64,000 nt of DNA from positions 1,148,940 to 1,212,939 of the forward strand of contig JAFEDU010000002.1 of the NCBI GenBank assembly GCA_018241425.1, given 5' to 3'. Made by a program: the position numbers and the translations under genes. The notes below the pieces were generated by a model, which did not search any database, was not told the DNA's origin, and saw only the letters and a program-made list of their open reading frames with translations. Positions 11,612 to 19,714 of the stretch are shown here, in pieces (within the stretch, counting starts at the first letter, position 1; every line of letters begins with the position of its first letter). This DNA comes from Pseudomonadota bacterium (GTDB taxonomy: Bacteria > Pseudomonadota > Gammaproteobacteria > Steroidobacterales > Steroidobacteraceae).

Positions 11612-12177
11612 GAGGCGGGCGCCTGTGGTTCGGGGTTCGCCGGCGTGCCCCGCGTGCTCAGCCAGAACACCTGCGCGGCCGTGAAGGCGAAGGTGAGGAC
11701 CGTGAGGCCGAACAGCTTGAAGTTCACCCAGGTGGATTCGCTCGCCATCCGCGCTACCGCGAGGTTCAGCGCGCCCACGAAGGCATAAAAGAGGACGGAG
11801 GCGACGTTGAGCGTGCGCCACACGCCCGGGCTCACGGTGAGCTTCTCCTCGAGCGCGGGCCCGAGGAAGCGTTCCGTGAGCGTCTGGCGCCCGATCCAGA
11901 AGCTGCCGAGGAAGGCGAGCGCGATGATCCACATGAGGACCGTGGGCTTCCACTGGATGAAGGCGCTGTTGTGCAGGAGCAGGGTCGCGCTGCCGAAGAT
12001 CAGCACCAGCACCGCCGACAGGCCGTGTACGGGCGGGATGCGCTTCTCGCGCAGCCAGTCGAAGGCGAGCACCGCCAGCATCACCACCATCAGGGTGGCG
12101 GTCGCGACGTAAATGCCGCCCAGCTTGTAGGCCAAGAAAAACGCCACCAGGGGCGCAAGGCCAGTGACAGTCTGCAT
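11608..12177 (-). CDS. yciB: Septation protein A (YciB/IspZ family inner membrane protein)
   Basis: A 189-residue integral membrane protein with five or more hydrophobic segments (LVAFFLAYKLGGIY, MVVMLAVLAFDWL, VLIFGSATLLLH, VLMWIIALAFLGSFW, VLFYAFVGALNLAV, FGLTVLTFAFTAAQVFWL). YciB is an inner-membrane protein linked to cell envelope synthesis and septation. The family marker WKPTVLMW is present. It overlaps bolA by 4 bp and is divergent from the YciO-like gene across 122 bp. Confidence 0.94.
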   Translation of the reverse strand: MQTVTGLAPLVAFFLAYKLGGIYVATATLMVVMLAVLAFDWLREKRIPPVHGLSAVLVLIFGSATLLLHNSAFIQWKPTVLMWIIALAFLGSFWIGRQTLTERFLGPALEEKLTVSPGVWRTLNVASVLFYAFVGALNLAVARMASESTWVNFKLFGLTVLTFAFTAAQVFWLSTRGTPANPEPQAPAS

Positions 12178-12299
12178 CGCTCAGGGGGTGTTTGGAGAGT
12201 CGGGTTTCGGGGCTGCCGAGCACTGAAAAATCGGGCCGGCGGGTTCCCGGACGTTAGGGGCGCGTAGTTTGTCACGGGGCGCGGGCAAGATCCACGCGG

Positions 12300-12959
12300 G
12301 TGCAGTTTTTGCCGCAAAATGGCCGCTTGGCCCCTTACTTCCAGTTACACCCCGTCAATCCCCAGCTGCGGCTGATCCGCCAGGCCGCCGAGATCGTCCG
12401 CGGCGGGGGCCTGATCGCCTACCCGACCGACTCCTGCTACGCCTTCGGCTGGCACCTGGGCGATGCGGCGGCGCTGGAGCGGGTGCGGCGGCTGCGTGCG
12501 GCCGACCGTCATGACCACTTCACGCTGGTCTGCGCCGACCTGGCACAGGTCGGGCACTTCGCGCGCCTGGAGACCTGGCAGTTCCGCATGCTGCGTGCGG
12601 CGCTCCCCGGCCCCTACACCTTCCTCCTGCGGGCGACGCGCGAGACCCCGCGCCGCCTGCAGCACCCCAGGCGACGCACCATCGGCGTGCGCATCCCGGA
12701 CCATCCGGTGCCGCTCATGCTGATGAAGGAACTGGGCGAGCCGCTCATGAGCTCGACGCTGCTCCTGGGCGGTGAGGCCGAGCCGCTCACCTCCGGGAGC
12801 GAGATCGCCGCGCGCCTGGGGAACGAGGTGGACGCCATCCTCGACGGCGGGGACTGCGGCACGCAGCCGACCACGGTGGTCGACCTGTCGGTGTCGCCGC
12901 CGGTGGTGGTGCGTTCGGGCAAGGGCGATCTGGGGCCGATCACGGGCCGTGCGCTATAA
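12300..12959 (+). CDS. yciO: YciO/YrdC/Sua5 family protein (L-threonylcarbamoyladenylate synthase-like)
   Basis: A 219-residue protein with the YrdC fold: GGGLIAYPTDSCYAFGWHLGD near residue 36, the nucleotide-binding LPGPYTFLLRAT near 104, and GVRIPDHP near 128. YrdC/Sua5 enzymes make threonylcarbamoyl-AMP for the tRNA t6A modification. The sequence is closer to the YciO branch, whose in vivo role is less clear. The GTG at 12300 gives the usual N-terminus ahead of LHPVNPQ; TTG at 12309 is an alternative. The final codons contain the TATAAT that probably serves trpS. Confidence 0.9.
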   Translation: MQFLPQNGRLAPYFQLHPVNPQLRLIRQAAEIVRGGGLIAYPTDSCYAFGWHLGDAAALERVRRLRAADRHDHFTLVCADLAQVGHFARLETWQFRMLRAALPGPYTFLLRATRETPRRLQHPRRRTIGVRIPDHPVPLMLMKELGEPLMSSTLLLGGEAEPLTSGSEIAARLGNEVDAILDGGDCGTQPTTVVDLSVSPPVVVRSGKGDLGPITGRAL

Positions 12960-12960
12960 T
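12955..12960 (+). promoter_or_regulatory. -10 box of the trpS promoter
   Basis: A perfect TATAAT overlaps the stop codon of the YciO-like gene. The -35 region at 17-bp spacing (GGGGCC) is not recognisable. If used, it starts transcription near 12967, giving a leader of about 98 nt before trpS. Confidence 0.45.
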
Positions 12961-12978
12961 CGCGGCAACGTGACATCC

Positions 12979-13068
12979 ATGCCCGCCGAGAAGCGCGGCG
13001 CGCCGCGCGCGCTGCCACAAACCCCCTCCACTGCCTCACGCCCGCACCCGGTGCGGGGAGGCACGTGA
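12979..13068 (+). CDS. Candidate 29-codon leader ORF overlapping trpS start
   Basis: ATG at 12979 opens a 29-codon frame (begins MPAEKRGAPR, Arg/Pro-rich, no Trp) whose TGA at 13066-13068 overlaps the GTG start of trpS (GTGA). A ribosome translating it would run through the hairpin that holds the trpS ribosome site. It has no clear ribosome site of its own, so whether it is translated is open. Confidence 0.25.
   Translation: MPAEKRGAPRALPQTPSTASRPHPVRGGT
13032..13063 (+). promoter_or_regulatory. Hairpin sequestering the trpS ribosome-binding site
   Basis: An inner 7-bp stem CCCGCAC-CCG-GTGCGGG (13041-13057) is extended by outer arms TGCCT (13032-13036) and AGGCA (13059-13063). The GGGGAGG that would serve the GTG at 13065 is inside the 3' arm, so the closed form should hide it. 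Confidence 0.45.
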
Positions 13069-14279
13069 GCTCACCGGCGCCGGCGCGGCGCGTGCTGTCC
13101 GGCATGCGGCCCACCGGCCGGCTGCACCTCGGCAACTACCACGGCGCGCTGCGCAACTGGGTGGAGCTGCAGTACCAGTACGAGTGTTATTTCTTCGTGG
13201 CCGACTGGCACATGCTCACGACCGGCTACGAGGACACCTCGCACCTGCAGGAGCACATCCGCGACGTGCTCATCGACTGGCTCGCGGCCGGCCTCAACCC
13301 CGGCGTCGCCACGCTCTTCATCCAGTCGCACGTACCCGAGCACGCCGAGCTCCATCTTCTCCTGTCGATGATCACCCCGCTCGGGTGGCTCGAGCGCGTG
13401 CCCAGCTACAAGGACCAGCAGGAGCAGCTGAAGGAGAAGGACCTCGCCACCTACGGGTTCCTCGGCTACCCGCTGCTCCAGGCCGCCGACATCCTGGTGT
13501 ACCGCGCGGCCTACGTGCCGGTGGGCGAGGACCAGGTGGCGCACGTGGAGCTCACCCGCGAGACCGCGCGGCGCTTCAACCACCTCTACGGCCGCGAGCC
13601 CGACTTCGAGGCCAAGGCCGAGCGCGCCGTGAAGAGCCTCGGCGGCCGCAACACGACCACCTACAAGCAGCTGCGGCGCAAGTTCCAGGAGGCCGGCGAC
13701 ACCGAGGCCCTGCAGCGCGCGCAGGCGCTGGTGCAGAGCAACAACCGCATCACGGTCGCCGACCGGGAGCGCCTGCTCGGCTACCTCGAGGGCACGGGCG
13801 TGACCATCCTGCCCGAGCCGCAGGTGCTCCTCACCCAGACCCCGAAGGTCCCCGGACTCGACGGCCGCAAGATGTCCAAGTCCTACGGCAACACCATCGG
13901 GCTGCGCGAAGAACCGGACGAAGTGGTGAAGAAGCTGCGCGCCATGCAGACTGACCCGGCACGCGTGCGTCGCACCGACCCGGGCGACCCGGAGAAGTGC
14001 CCCGTGTTCGACCTGCACCGCGTGTATTCGGACGAGGCCGTGCGCAGCTGGGCCGTGGCCGGCTGCCGCAGTGCCGGGATCGGGTGCCTGGAGTGCAAGG
14101 CACCGCTCATCGAGAAGGTGGTCGAGGAGATCAAGGGCATGCGCAAGCGCGCACAGGAATTCGAGGAGAACCCGGAGCTGGTGCGCGGCATCGTCGCCGA
14201 AGGGGCCGACAAGGCCCGTGAAGTGGCACGCGCGACCCTGGACGAGGTGCGTGGCGCCATGCACCTGCGGGCGGACTGA
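13065..14279 (+). CDS. trpS: Tryptophan--tRNA ligase
   Basis: TrpRS charges tRNA(Trp). The 404 residues include the class I HIGH-equivalent (TGRLHLGNYHG, residues 17-27), the tryptophan/ATP pocket (YPLLQAADILVYRAAYVPVGEDQ) and the KMSKS loop (KMSKSYGN, near residue 270). It is about 70 residues longer than the E. coli enzyme, with extra sequence between the HIGH half and KMSKS, as in other long bacterial TrpRS. It starts with GTG overlapping the TGA of a short leader ORF. scpA follows 6 bp after it, forming trpS-scpA-scpB-rluB. Confidence 0.97.
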   Translation: MSSPAPARRVLSGMRPTGRLHLGNYHGALRNWVELQYQYECYFFVADWHMLTTGYEDTSHLQEHIRDVLIDWLAAGLNPGVATLFIQSHVPEHAELHLLLSMITPLGWLERVPSYKDQQEQLKEKDLATYGFLGYPLLQAADILVYRAAYVPVGEDQVAHVELTRETARRFNHLYGREPDFEAKAERAVKSLGGRNTTTYKQLRRKFQEAGDTEALQRAQALVQSNNRITVADRERLLGYLEGTGVTILPEPQVLLTQTPKVPGLDGRKMSKSYGNTIGLREEPDEVVKKLRAMQTDPARVRRTDPGDPEKCPVFDLHRVYSDEAVRSWAVAGCRSAGIGCLECKAPLIEKVVEEIKGMRKRAQEFEENPELVRGIVAEGADKAREVARATLDEVRGAMHLRAD

Positions 14280-14285
14280 CAGCGC

Positions 14286-15263
14286 ATGGCACCCCGCCCG
14301 GACCTGAAGATCGTGGTCTCCAACCCGCCCGCCGCCGCGGAAGCCCCGGCGGCCGCCCCGGAGCAGGTCGAGATGCCCTTCGCGGTGGTCAACGGCGAGC
14401 CGCTCGGGGAGCTGCCGCGCGACCTGTACATCCCGCCGCAGGCGCTCGAGGTCATCCTCGAGGCCTTCGAGGGTCCGCTCGACCTGCTGCTGTACCTGAT
14501 CCGGCGCCAGAACCTCGACATCCTGGACATCCCGCTGGCGGAGATCACGCGCCAGTACATGCAGTACATCGAGCTCATGCACGACTTGCAGCTCGAACTC
14601 GCCGGGGAATACCTGGTGATGGCCGCCACGCTGGCCGAGATCAAGTCGCGCATGCTCCTGCCGCGGCCCCCGCTCACCGAGGAGGGGGAGCTCGACCCGC
14701 GCGCGGAACTGGTGCGGCGCCTGCAGGAGTACGAGCGCTTCAAGCGCGCCGCCGAGGGCATCGACACCCTCCCGCGCCTGGAGCGCGACGTGTGGACCGC
14801 CTCGGCCTCGATGCAGGACCGCGTGGTGGTGCGTGCGCTGCCGCAGATCACCCTCCGGGAGATGCTGCTCGCGTTCAAGGACGTCGTGGTGCGGGCCGAG
14901 ATGTTCGCCCACCACCACGTACGCCGCGAGCGGCTGTCGGTCGGGGAGCGCATGAGCGACATCCTCGAGAGCCTGGGGCAGGGCGGCTTCCTGCCGTTCA
15001 TGAACCTGTTCAAGCCCGAGGAAGGGCGCATGGGGGTGACCGTGACCTTCGTGGCCATCCTCGAGCTGATGCGCGAGGCGCTCATCGATATCGTCCAGAC
15101 CGAGCCCTACGCCCCGCTGCACGTGCGGGCCACCCCGAGCGGCCCGCAGCTGCGTATCGTCACCAACAACGAAGAGCCCGCGACGCCCCCCGGTGTCGCG
15201 AACGCGGCGCCCGGGGAGCCCGGGGCGCCGCCCGCGCTGCCCGCGGAGGAGGACCCGGCATGA
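14286..15263 (+). CDS. scpA: Segregation and condensation protein A
   Basis: ScpA is the kleisin that bridges the SMC heads; smc is at 3.8-7.3 kb. The 325-residue protein carries the family signature AFEGPLDLLLYLIRRQNLDILDIPLAEITRQY (about 60-90, quoted in part: GPLDLLLYLI, LDILDIPLAEI), then GEYLVMAATLAEIKSRMLLP. A winged-helix C-terminal part (GVTVTFVAILELMREA) binds the SMC head. About 50 residues precede the first motif and the last 30 are Ala/Pro-rich, both longer than in Bacillus. It overlaps scpB by 4 bp (ATGA). Confidence 0.95.
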   Translation: MAPRPDLKIVVSNPPAAAEAPAAAPEQVEMPFAVVNGEPLGELPRDLYIPPQALEVILEAFEGPLDLLLYLIRRQNLDILDIPLAEITRQYMQYIELMHDLQLELAGEYLVMAATLAEIKSRMLLPRPPLTEEGELDPRAELVRRLQEYERFKRAAEGIDTLPRLERDVWTASASMQDRVVVRALPQITLREMLLAFKDVVVRAEMFAHHHVRRERLSVGERMSDILESLGQGGFLPFMNLFKPEEGRMGVTVTFVAILELMREALIDIVQTEPYAPLHVRATPSGPQLRIVTNNEEPATPPGVANAAPGEPGAPPALPAEEDPA

Positions 15264-15982
15264 ACGAGTCGTATGTGAAGAACGTGATCGAGGCGGCGCT
15301 GCTGGCGGCCGGGAGCCCGGTGTCGCTCGCCGATCTCGCGCGCCTGTTCCCCGACGGCGCGGCCCCGGAGCCGGCGGAGTTGCGCGCGCAGCTGGCAAGG
15401 CTCGCCGCCGAGTACGAGGAGCGCGGCATCGAGCTCAAGGAGACCGCGAGCGGCTGGCGCATCCAGGTGCGCCGCGAGCTCGCCGCGGAGATCTCGCGGC
15501 TGTGGCCGGAGCGCACCACCCGCTATTCGCGCGCGCTCCTGGAGACCCTCGCCCTGATCGCGTACCGCCAGCCGATCACCCGCGCGGAGATCGAGGCGGT
15601 GCGCGGGGTCGCCGTCAATCCCAACATCATCCGCACCGTGATCGAGCGCAACTGGGTGCGCGTGGTCGGGCACCGCGACGTGCCCGGGCACCCCGAGCTC
15701 CTCGGCACGACGCGCGACTTCCTGGACTACTTCGGGCTCAAGACCCTCGATGAGCTGCCGCCGCTCGCGCAGCTGCAGGCCATGGGCGAGGTCAACCTGC
15801 AGCTGGCACTGCCGGCCCAGGCCGACGGCGCCGAGGCACCCGAGGCGCTCGAGCCTGAGGCTTCCGGCGGCGATGCCGCGGACGCGGGCGACAGCGAGGA
15901 CGGGGGCGACGAGGATGAGCTGTCGGCCCAGGGCGGAACGTCCGCCGAGCTGGTCGCAGCTCCCGCGCACCGGGAGGACTGA
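15260..15982 (+). CDS. scpB: Segregation and condensation protein B
   Basis: ScpB dimers bind ScpA and complete the SMC complex. The 240 residues hold two winged-helix domains; the family core is LLETLALIAYRQPITRAEIE and VRGVAVNPNIIRTVIERNWVRVVGHRDVPG, followed by LLGTTRDFLDYFGLKTLDELPPL. A 60-residue acidic tail (Ala/Glu/Asp-rich) follows the core. The ATG at 15260 overlaps the scpA stop and is preferred to much longer upstream readings. Its stop overlaps the start of the RluB-like gene (TGATG). Confidence 0.95.
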   Translation: MNESYVKNVIEAALLAAGSPVSLADLARLFPDGAAPEPAELRAQLARLAAEYEERGIELKETASGWRIQVRRELAAEISRLWPERTTRYSRALLETLALIAYRQPITRAEIEAVRGVAVNPNIIRTVIERNWVRVVGHRDVPGHPELLGTTRDFLDYFGLKTLDELPPLAQLQAMGEVNLQLALPAQADGAEAPEALEPEASGGDAADAGDSEDGGDEDELSAQGGTSAELVAAPAHRED

Positions 15983-16821
15983 TGAACCGCGCCCCCGGGC
16001 GCGCCCGCACGGGTCGCAGGCGGCGCGCACCGGCCGCAGGTCCCGGAGCGGCCGCAGGGCCGGAGCGGCTGCAGAAGATGCTGGCGCGCGCCGGCCTTGC
16101 CTCGCGCCGCGAGGCGGAAGCCTGGATCCGCGCCGGCCGGCTGACCGTGAACCAGGTGCCCGCGACGCTCGGCCAGAAGGTCACCGCCACCGACCAGGTG
16201 CGGCTCGACGGCCGCCTGGTGCGTGCCACCCCGGCCCGCTCCAGCGCCAACGCCTTCCTGTGCCACCGCTCCCCGGGCGAGGCGCTGCGTCCCCCGGGCG
16301 GCGCGTTGCCCGAGGAGGCGATGCCGCAGGCGCAGCCGGCCCGCAGTGCGCTCACCGAGCGCCTGCCGCGTCGCGCCGGGCGGCGCTTCATCAGCGTGAG
16401 CCCGATGCCGCGCGTCGACGGCGGACTTGAGCTCCTGACCGCCGACGGGGCGCTTGCCCAGCGCCTGCAGCGGGCCGTGCACGCGCTCCCGAGCGAGTTC
16501 AGCGTGCGGGTGCGCGGGGAGCTGACCCCCGACCAGCAAGCCGGCGTGCTCGAGGGCGCGCTCGACAGCGGTGCACGCGTGAGCGTCGAGCGCTGCGAGG
16601 CGGGCGGTGGCGAGGGCGCGAACCGCTGGTACACCGTGGGCGTGCGCGGGGCGAGCGGCAAGGAAGTGCGCCAGCTGTTCGAGCGCCAGGGTGCGCTCGT
16701 CAGCCGCGTGCTGCGCACGCGGCTCGGGCCCCTGTCGCTCGAGCGGACGCTGGGTCGCGGCCGCTTCCGCGAGCTCACTCAGGACGAGCTGGCCGCGCTC
16801 GAGGCGCCCCCGGCCGGCTGA
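15982..16821 (+). CDS. rluB: RluB-like rRNA pseudouridine synthase, altered catalytic motif
   Basis: RluB-type enzymes isomerise a uridine in 23S rRNA. This 279-residue protein has a basic N-terminal tail, an S4 RNA-binding domain (ERLQKMLARAGLASRREAE, residues 28-46, to about 80) and a pseudouridine synthase-like part whose end matches the family (VRQLFERQGALVSRVLRTRLGP, then FRELTQDEL). The catalytic block usually reads GRLDxxTxGLLLLTNDG; here it is PRVDGGLELLTADG, about three residues shorter, with Asp146 the only candidate nucleophile. The upstream YKPxGxxxT-like motif is not recognisable. The gene sits after scpB, as rluB often does, so the family is secure but activity is doubtful. Confidence 0.8.
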   Translation: MNRAPGRARTGRRRRAPAAGPGAAAGPERLQKMLARAGLASRREAEAWIRAGRLTVNQVPATLGQKVTATDQVRLDGRLVRATPARSSANAFLCHRSPGEALRPPGGALPEEAMPQAQPARSALTERLPRRAGRRFISVSPMPRVDGGLELLTADGALAQRLQRAVHALPSEFSVRVRGELTPDQQAGVLEGALDSGARVSVERCEAGGGEGANRWYTVGVRGASGKEVRQLFERQGALVSRVLRTRLGPLSLERTLGRGRFRELTQDELAALEAPPAG

Positions 16822-17579
16822 GCCTCGAAACTGCCGCCGGTCACGCCGCGGCTCGCGGGCCCGAGGAGGGCGAGGTACGCCCCGGTGATGCTCTCCGGCA
16901 GCGGCACCGTCTCGATCTCCTCCGCCGGGTAGGCCTGGCGCCGCATGAGCGTGCGGGTGCGTCCCGGATTGATGGCATTGACGCGCACGTGGCTCACGTT
17001 CTCCAGTTCCTGCGCCAGCACCTGGGTGAGTCCCTCGACCGCGAACTTGGACACCGCGTAGGCGCCCCAGTAAGCACGCCCGACGCGTCCCACGCTGCTG
17101 GAGGTGAACACCACCGAGGCATCGGCCGAGGCGCGCAGCGCCGGGATCAGAACCTGGGTGAGGGCGAAGGCGGCGGTCACGTTCACGTGCATCACCTTGC
17201 ACCAGGTGGGCACGTCGTAGTGCTCGATCGGGCTTAAGGTGCCCAGCACCCCGGCGTTGTGCAGCAGGCCGTCCAGCCGGCCGTAGCGCTCGCTCACGGC
17301 ATCCGCGAGCTGGTCGTAGTCGTGCGCGACCGCCTTCTCCAGGTCGAGCGGCGCGATCACCGCCTCCGGGCCGCCGCCTGCGAGGATTGCGGCGTGCACG
17401 CTCTCGAGCTTCTTCACGGTGCGGCCGATGAGCACCACCTGGGCGCCGTGCGCCGCGCAGGCGAGCGCGACTGCGCGCCCGATGCCATCGCCCGCCCCGG
17501 TGATGGCGATGACGCGGCCGGCGAGTTCGCCGGGGGCGGCGCGGTGGGTGCGCGGGTCGAAGCGCTCGGACAAGGCCAT
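16779..17579 (-). CDS. yciK: YciK-like short-chain dehydrogenase/reductase
   Basis: A 266-residue classical SDR. It has the cofactor motif TGAGDGIG, the LHNAGVLG segment, the catalytic Ser in VFTSSSVGR and the YxxxK pair in YAVSKFA, then NAINPGRTRT. The whole pattern (LDGLLHNAGVLG, FTSSSVGRVGRAYWGAYAVSKFAVEG, AQP near the end) matches E. coli YciK, an NADPH-dependent oxidoreductase of uncertain substrate. The ATG at 17579 has AGGAG just upstream. The 3' end overlaps the convergent RluB-like gene by 43 bp; in E. coli too yciK lies near rluB. Confidence 0.9.
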   Translation of the reverse strand: MALSERFDPRTHRAAPGELAGRVIAITGAGDGIGRAVALACAAHGAQVVLIGRTVKKLESVHAAILAGGGPEAVIAPLDLEKAVAHDYDQLADAVSERYGRLDGLLHNAGVLGTLSPIEHYDVPTWCKVMHVNVTAAFALTQVLIPALRASADASVVFTSSSVGRVGRAYWGAYAVSKFAVEGLTQVLAQELENVSHVRVNAINPGRTRTLMRRQAYPAEEIETVPLPESITGAYLALLGPASRGVTGGSFEAQPAGGASSAASSS

Positions 17580-17586
17580 CGTCTCC

Positions 17587-18423
17587 TTAGGAAGGCATGA
17601 GCGGTGCAGTACCGCGGGCGGCGCGCCGCGCCGCGCGCCAGGCGCGCCAGGCATCGAGCGCGGCGAGATCCTCGCCCGGGTCCGGGGTGTCCGGCAAGGC
17701 TGCGCTCACGCGCCGCGAGCGCGACTGCGCGAGCACGCCCAGCACGGCGAGTCCCCGCAGGGGCGGCAGGAGCGCAGGTCCCAGCGCCGCCGTGGCGGCG
17801 GCGAGACCGGCCCGTGCGGCGGCATGGCGTTCCTTGAGCCAGGCGGCGAGGGCGTCCGAAGCCGCACGCGCCGCCAGTTGCTCGACGGGGATGCCCGCGG
17901 CGGCGAGCGCCTGCAGCGGGACGCGGATGCGGCCGGCCCGCGCGTCTGCGTTGAGCCGCACGAGGAGCAGGAGTGACTGCAGCTGCGCGCCGAAGTCGAG
18001 GGCGGCCCCCGGCGCAGGTCCCCCGGCCGCGAGCGCGGCGCAGGGACCCACTACCGCGAGGCTCCACTTGCGGCAATAGCCGGCGTGCTCGGCATCGGTG
18101 TCGAACGGCGCCTGCGCGAGGTCCCAGCCTGCAAGGTCGATGAGTCCCGCTAGCGGCGCGAGGCTGGCCCGTGCCGGGCCCGGAAGCTGCTCGAGCAGCG
18201 CCCGTGTCAGCGGGTGCAGCGGGTGGCCTGCGACGACGCGCTCGCATTCCTCGCGCCACCAGTTCAGGCGCACGTGCGCGACCTGGTGCTCCAGGGGCTG
18301 GGTGAGGCCGGCGCGGATCTCGTGCTCGATGCCGAACAGCGCCTGCAGCACGTGCGCCTGGGCGTCCGGACAATACAGCAGGCTCAGCCGCTCGGCCGGG
18401 GAGGGCTCAGGCGTTGCCGACAT
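17587..18423 (-). CDS. Squalene/phytoene synthase-like protein lacking the Asp motifs
   Basis: A 278-residue, almost all-helical protein resembling the squalene/phytoene synthase family, in particular its NDUFAF6-like non-carotenoid branch. The region ALFGIEHEIRAGLTQPLEHQVAHVRLNWWREECE (in part: VRLNWWREE) lines up with the family's RLQWWRDAL helix. Neither of the two DxxxD Mg-diphosphate motifs is present: the first helix has YCPDAQ and the second reads RLNADARAG. It is unlikely to make squalene, and no carotenoid or hopanoid gene is nearby. It overlaps rmuC by 17 bp, so it is co-transcribed with rmuC and ubiG. Confidence 0.6.
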   Translation of the reverse strand: MSATPEPSPAERLSLLYCPDAQAHVLQALFGIEHEIRAGLTQPLEHQVAHVRLNWWREECERVVAGHPLHPLTRALLEQLPGPARASLAPLAGLIDLAGWDLAQAPFDTDAEHAGYCRKWSLAVVGPCAALAAGGPAPGAALDFGAQLQSLLLLVRLNADARAGRIRVPLQALAAAGIPVEQLAARAASDALAAWLKERHAAARAGLAAATAALGPALLPPLRGLAVLGVLAQSRSRRVSAALPDTPDPGEDLAALDAWRAWRAARRAARGTAPLMPS

Positions 18424-19714
18424 CGCTCCTCGGCACGGCCTCGGGCGCCTCGGCACTGGTCGGGCGTACCAGCGCCCCGATGGGCTCGAGCGGCTGCGCG
18501 GGCGGGTCGGCGGTCACGCCGAGCTCCTGGAACCGGCGTGCCTGCGGCATCAGCTGCCGCTCGAGCGACCCCACGGCGTTGTTGTAGGCCTCCACGGCCG
18601 CCCCCAGGCGCTGGCCCATCCGCCCCAGGTGCGCATGGAAGGTGCCGATGCGGCGGTAGAGCTCCTGGCCGAGGTCGCGGATCTGGGCCGCGTTGTGCGC
18701 GACCGCCGACTGGCGCCAGCCGTAAGCCACCGCCTTCAGCAGGGCGACCAGGGTCGAGGGCGTGGCGATGATGACGCTCTGCGCCAGCGCGCTCTCCAGG
18801 AGTTCCGGCCGCTCGGCGAGGGCGGCGGACAGGAACTGGTCGCCCGGCAGGAACAGCACCGCGAACTCGGGGCTGCGCTCGAACTGCGCCCAGTAGCTCT
18901 TGGAGGCGAGCTCGCGCACGCGCGTCTCCACCTGCTGCGCGTGCTTGCGCAGCTGGGTCTGGCGCTCCTCCTCGCTCGCCGCCTCGAGCGCTGCGAGGTA
19001 AGCATCGAGCGGGGTCTTGGCATCGAGCACCAGGTCGCGCTCCTCGGGCATGTGCACCACGAGGTCCGGCCGCACGATCCCCTGCTCGCCGGCGCGGTGC
19101 ACCTGCTCGGTGAAGTCGCAGTGCTCGGTGAGGCCGGCGAGCTCCACGAGGCGGCGCAGCGTGAGCTCGCCCCAGCGGCCGCGCACCTCGGGGCGGCGCA
19201 GCGCGGTCACGAGGTTGCGCGTCTCGCGCGAGAGCTGGGCCTGGCCGCCGGCGAGCGTCTCGATCTGGGTGCGCAGGCTCGAGAACGCCTCGCGCCGCTC
19301 GCGTTCGAGCGCCTGTACCTGCGCCTCGGTGCGCTCCAGCGCCGCCCGCAGCGGCTCGACGAGCGCGGCCACGGCGTGCTCGCGCTCCTTGAGCGCGCCC
19401 TGGGCGAGCGCCTGGTCGCGCCCAAGGGCCTCGTGGGCCATGCGCAGGAACAGCTCGCTGTTGGCGCGCAGCGTCTGCCCGGCGAGGGCGTCGAAGGCGC
19501 CGCGCAGGCGCTCCTCGGACTGCTCGAGCACCTTCAGGCGCTCGGCTTCCGTGCGCGTCTCGGCCTCCAGGCGCACCTGGACGGCGGTGAGCTCGATGCG
19601 CAGGGCCGCCACGCGCCGCGCGGCGCTGACGTAGGAAAGGAGCGCGCCGAGCACCAGTCCGGCGACGAAGGTGGCGCCGAGCAGATAGTAGACCGCGTGC
19701 GTGAGCGTGATCAC
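18407..19714 (-). CDS. rmuC: DNA recombination protein RmuC
   Basis: RmuC limits certain inversions and probably has a PD-(D/E)XK nuclease fold. The 435-residue protein begins with a membrane segment (VYYLLGATFVAGLVLGALLSYV), then a long coiled coil (about 35-160) and the conserved domain: RGRWGELTLRRLVELAGL, RPDLVVHMPEERDLVLDAKTPLDAYL, and IIATPSTLVALLKAVAYGWRQ. The Asp and Asp-Ala-Lys in this block fit a nuclease centre. The start is GTG, overlapping the ubiG stop by 4 bp (GTGA). Confidence 0.95.
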   Translation of the reverse strand: MITLTHAVYYLLGATFVAGLVLGALLSYVSAARRVAALRIELTAVQVRLEAETRTEAERLKVLEQSEERLRGAFDALAGQTLRANSELFLRMAHEALGRDQALAQGALKEREHAVAALVEPLRAALERTEAQVQALERERREAFSSLRTQIETLAGGQAQLSRETRNLVTALRRPEVRGRWGELTLRRLVELAGLTEHCDFTEQVHRAGEQGIVRPDLVVHMPEERDLVLDAKTPLDAYLAALEAASEEERQTQLRKHAQQVETRVRELASKSYWAQFERSPEFAVLFLPGDQFLSAALAERPELLESALAQSVIIATPSTLVALLKAVAYGWRQSAVAHNAAQIRDLGQELYRRIGTFHAHLGRMGQRLGAAVEAYNNAVGSLERQLMPQARRFQELGVTADPPAQPLEPIGALVRPTSAEAPEAVPRSDVGNA

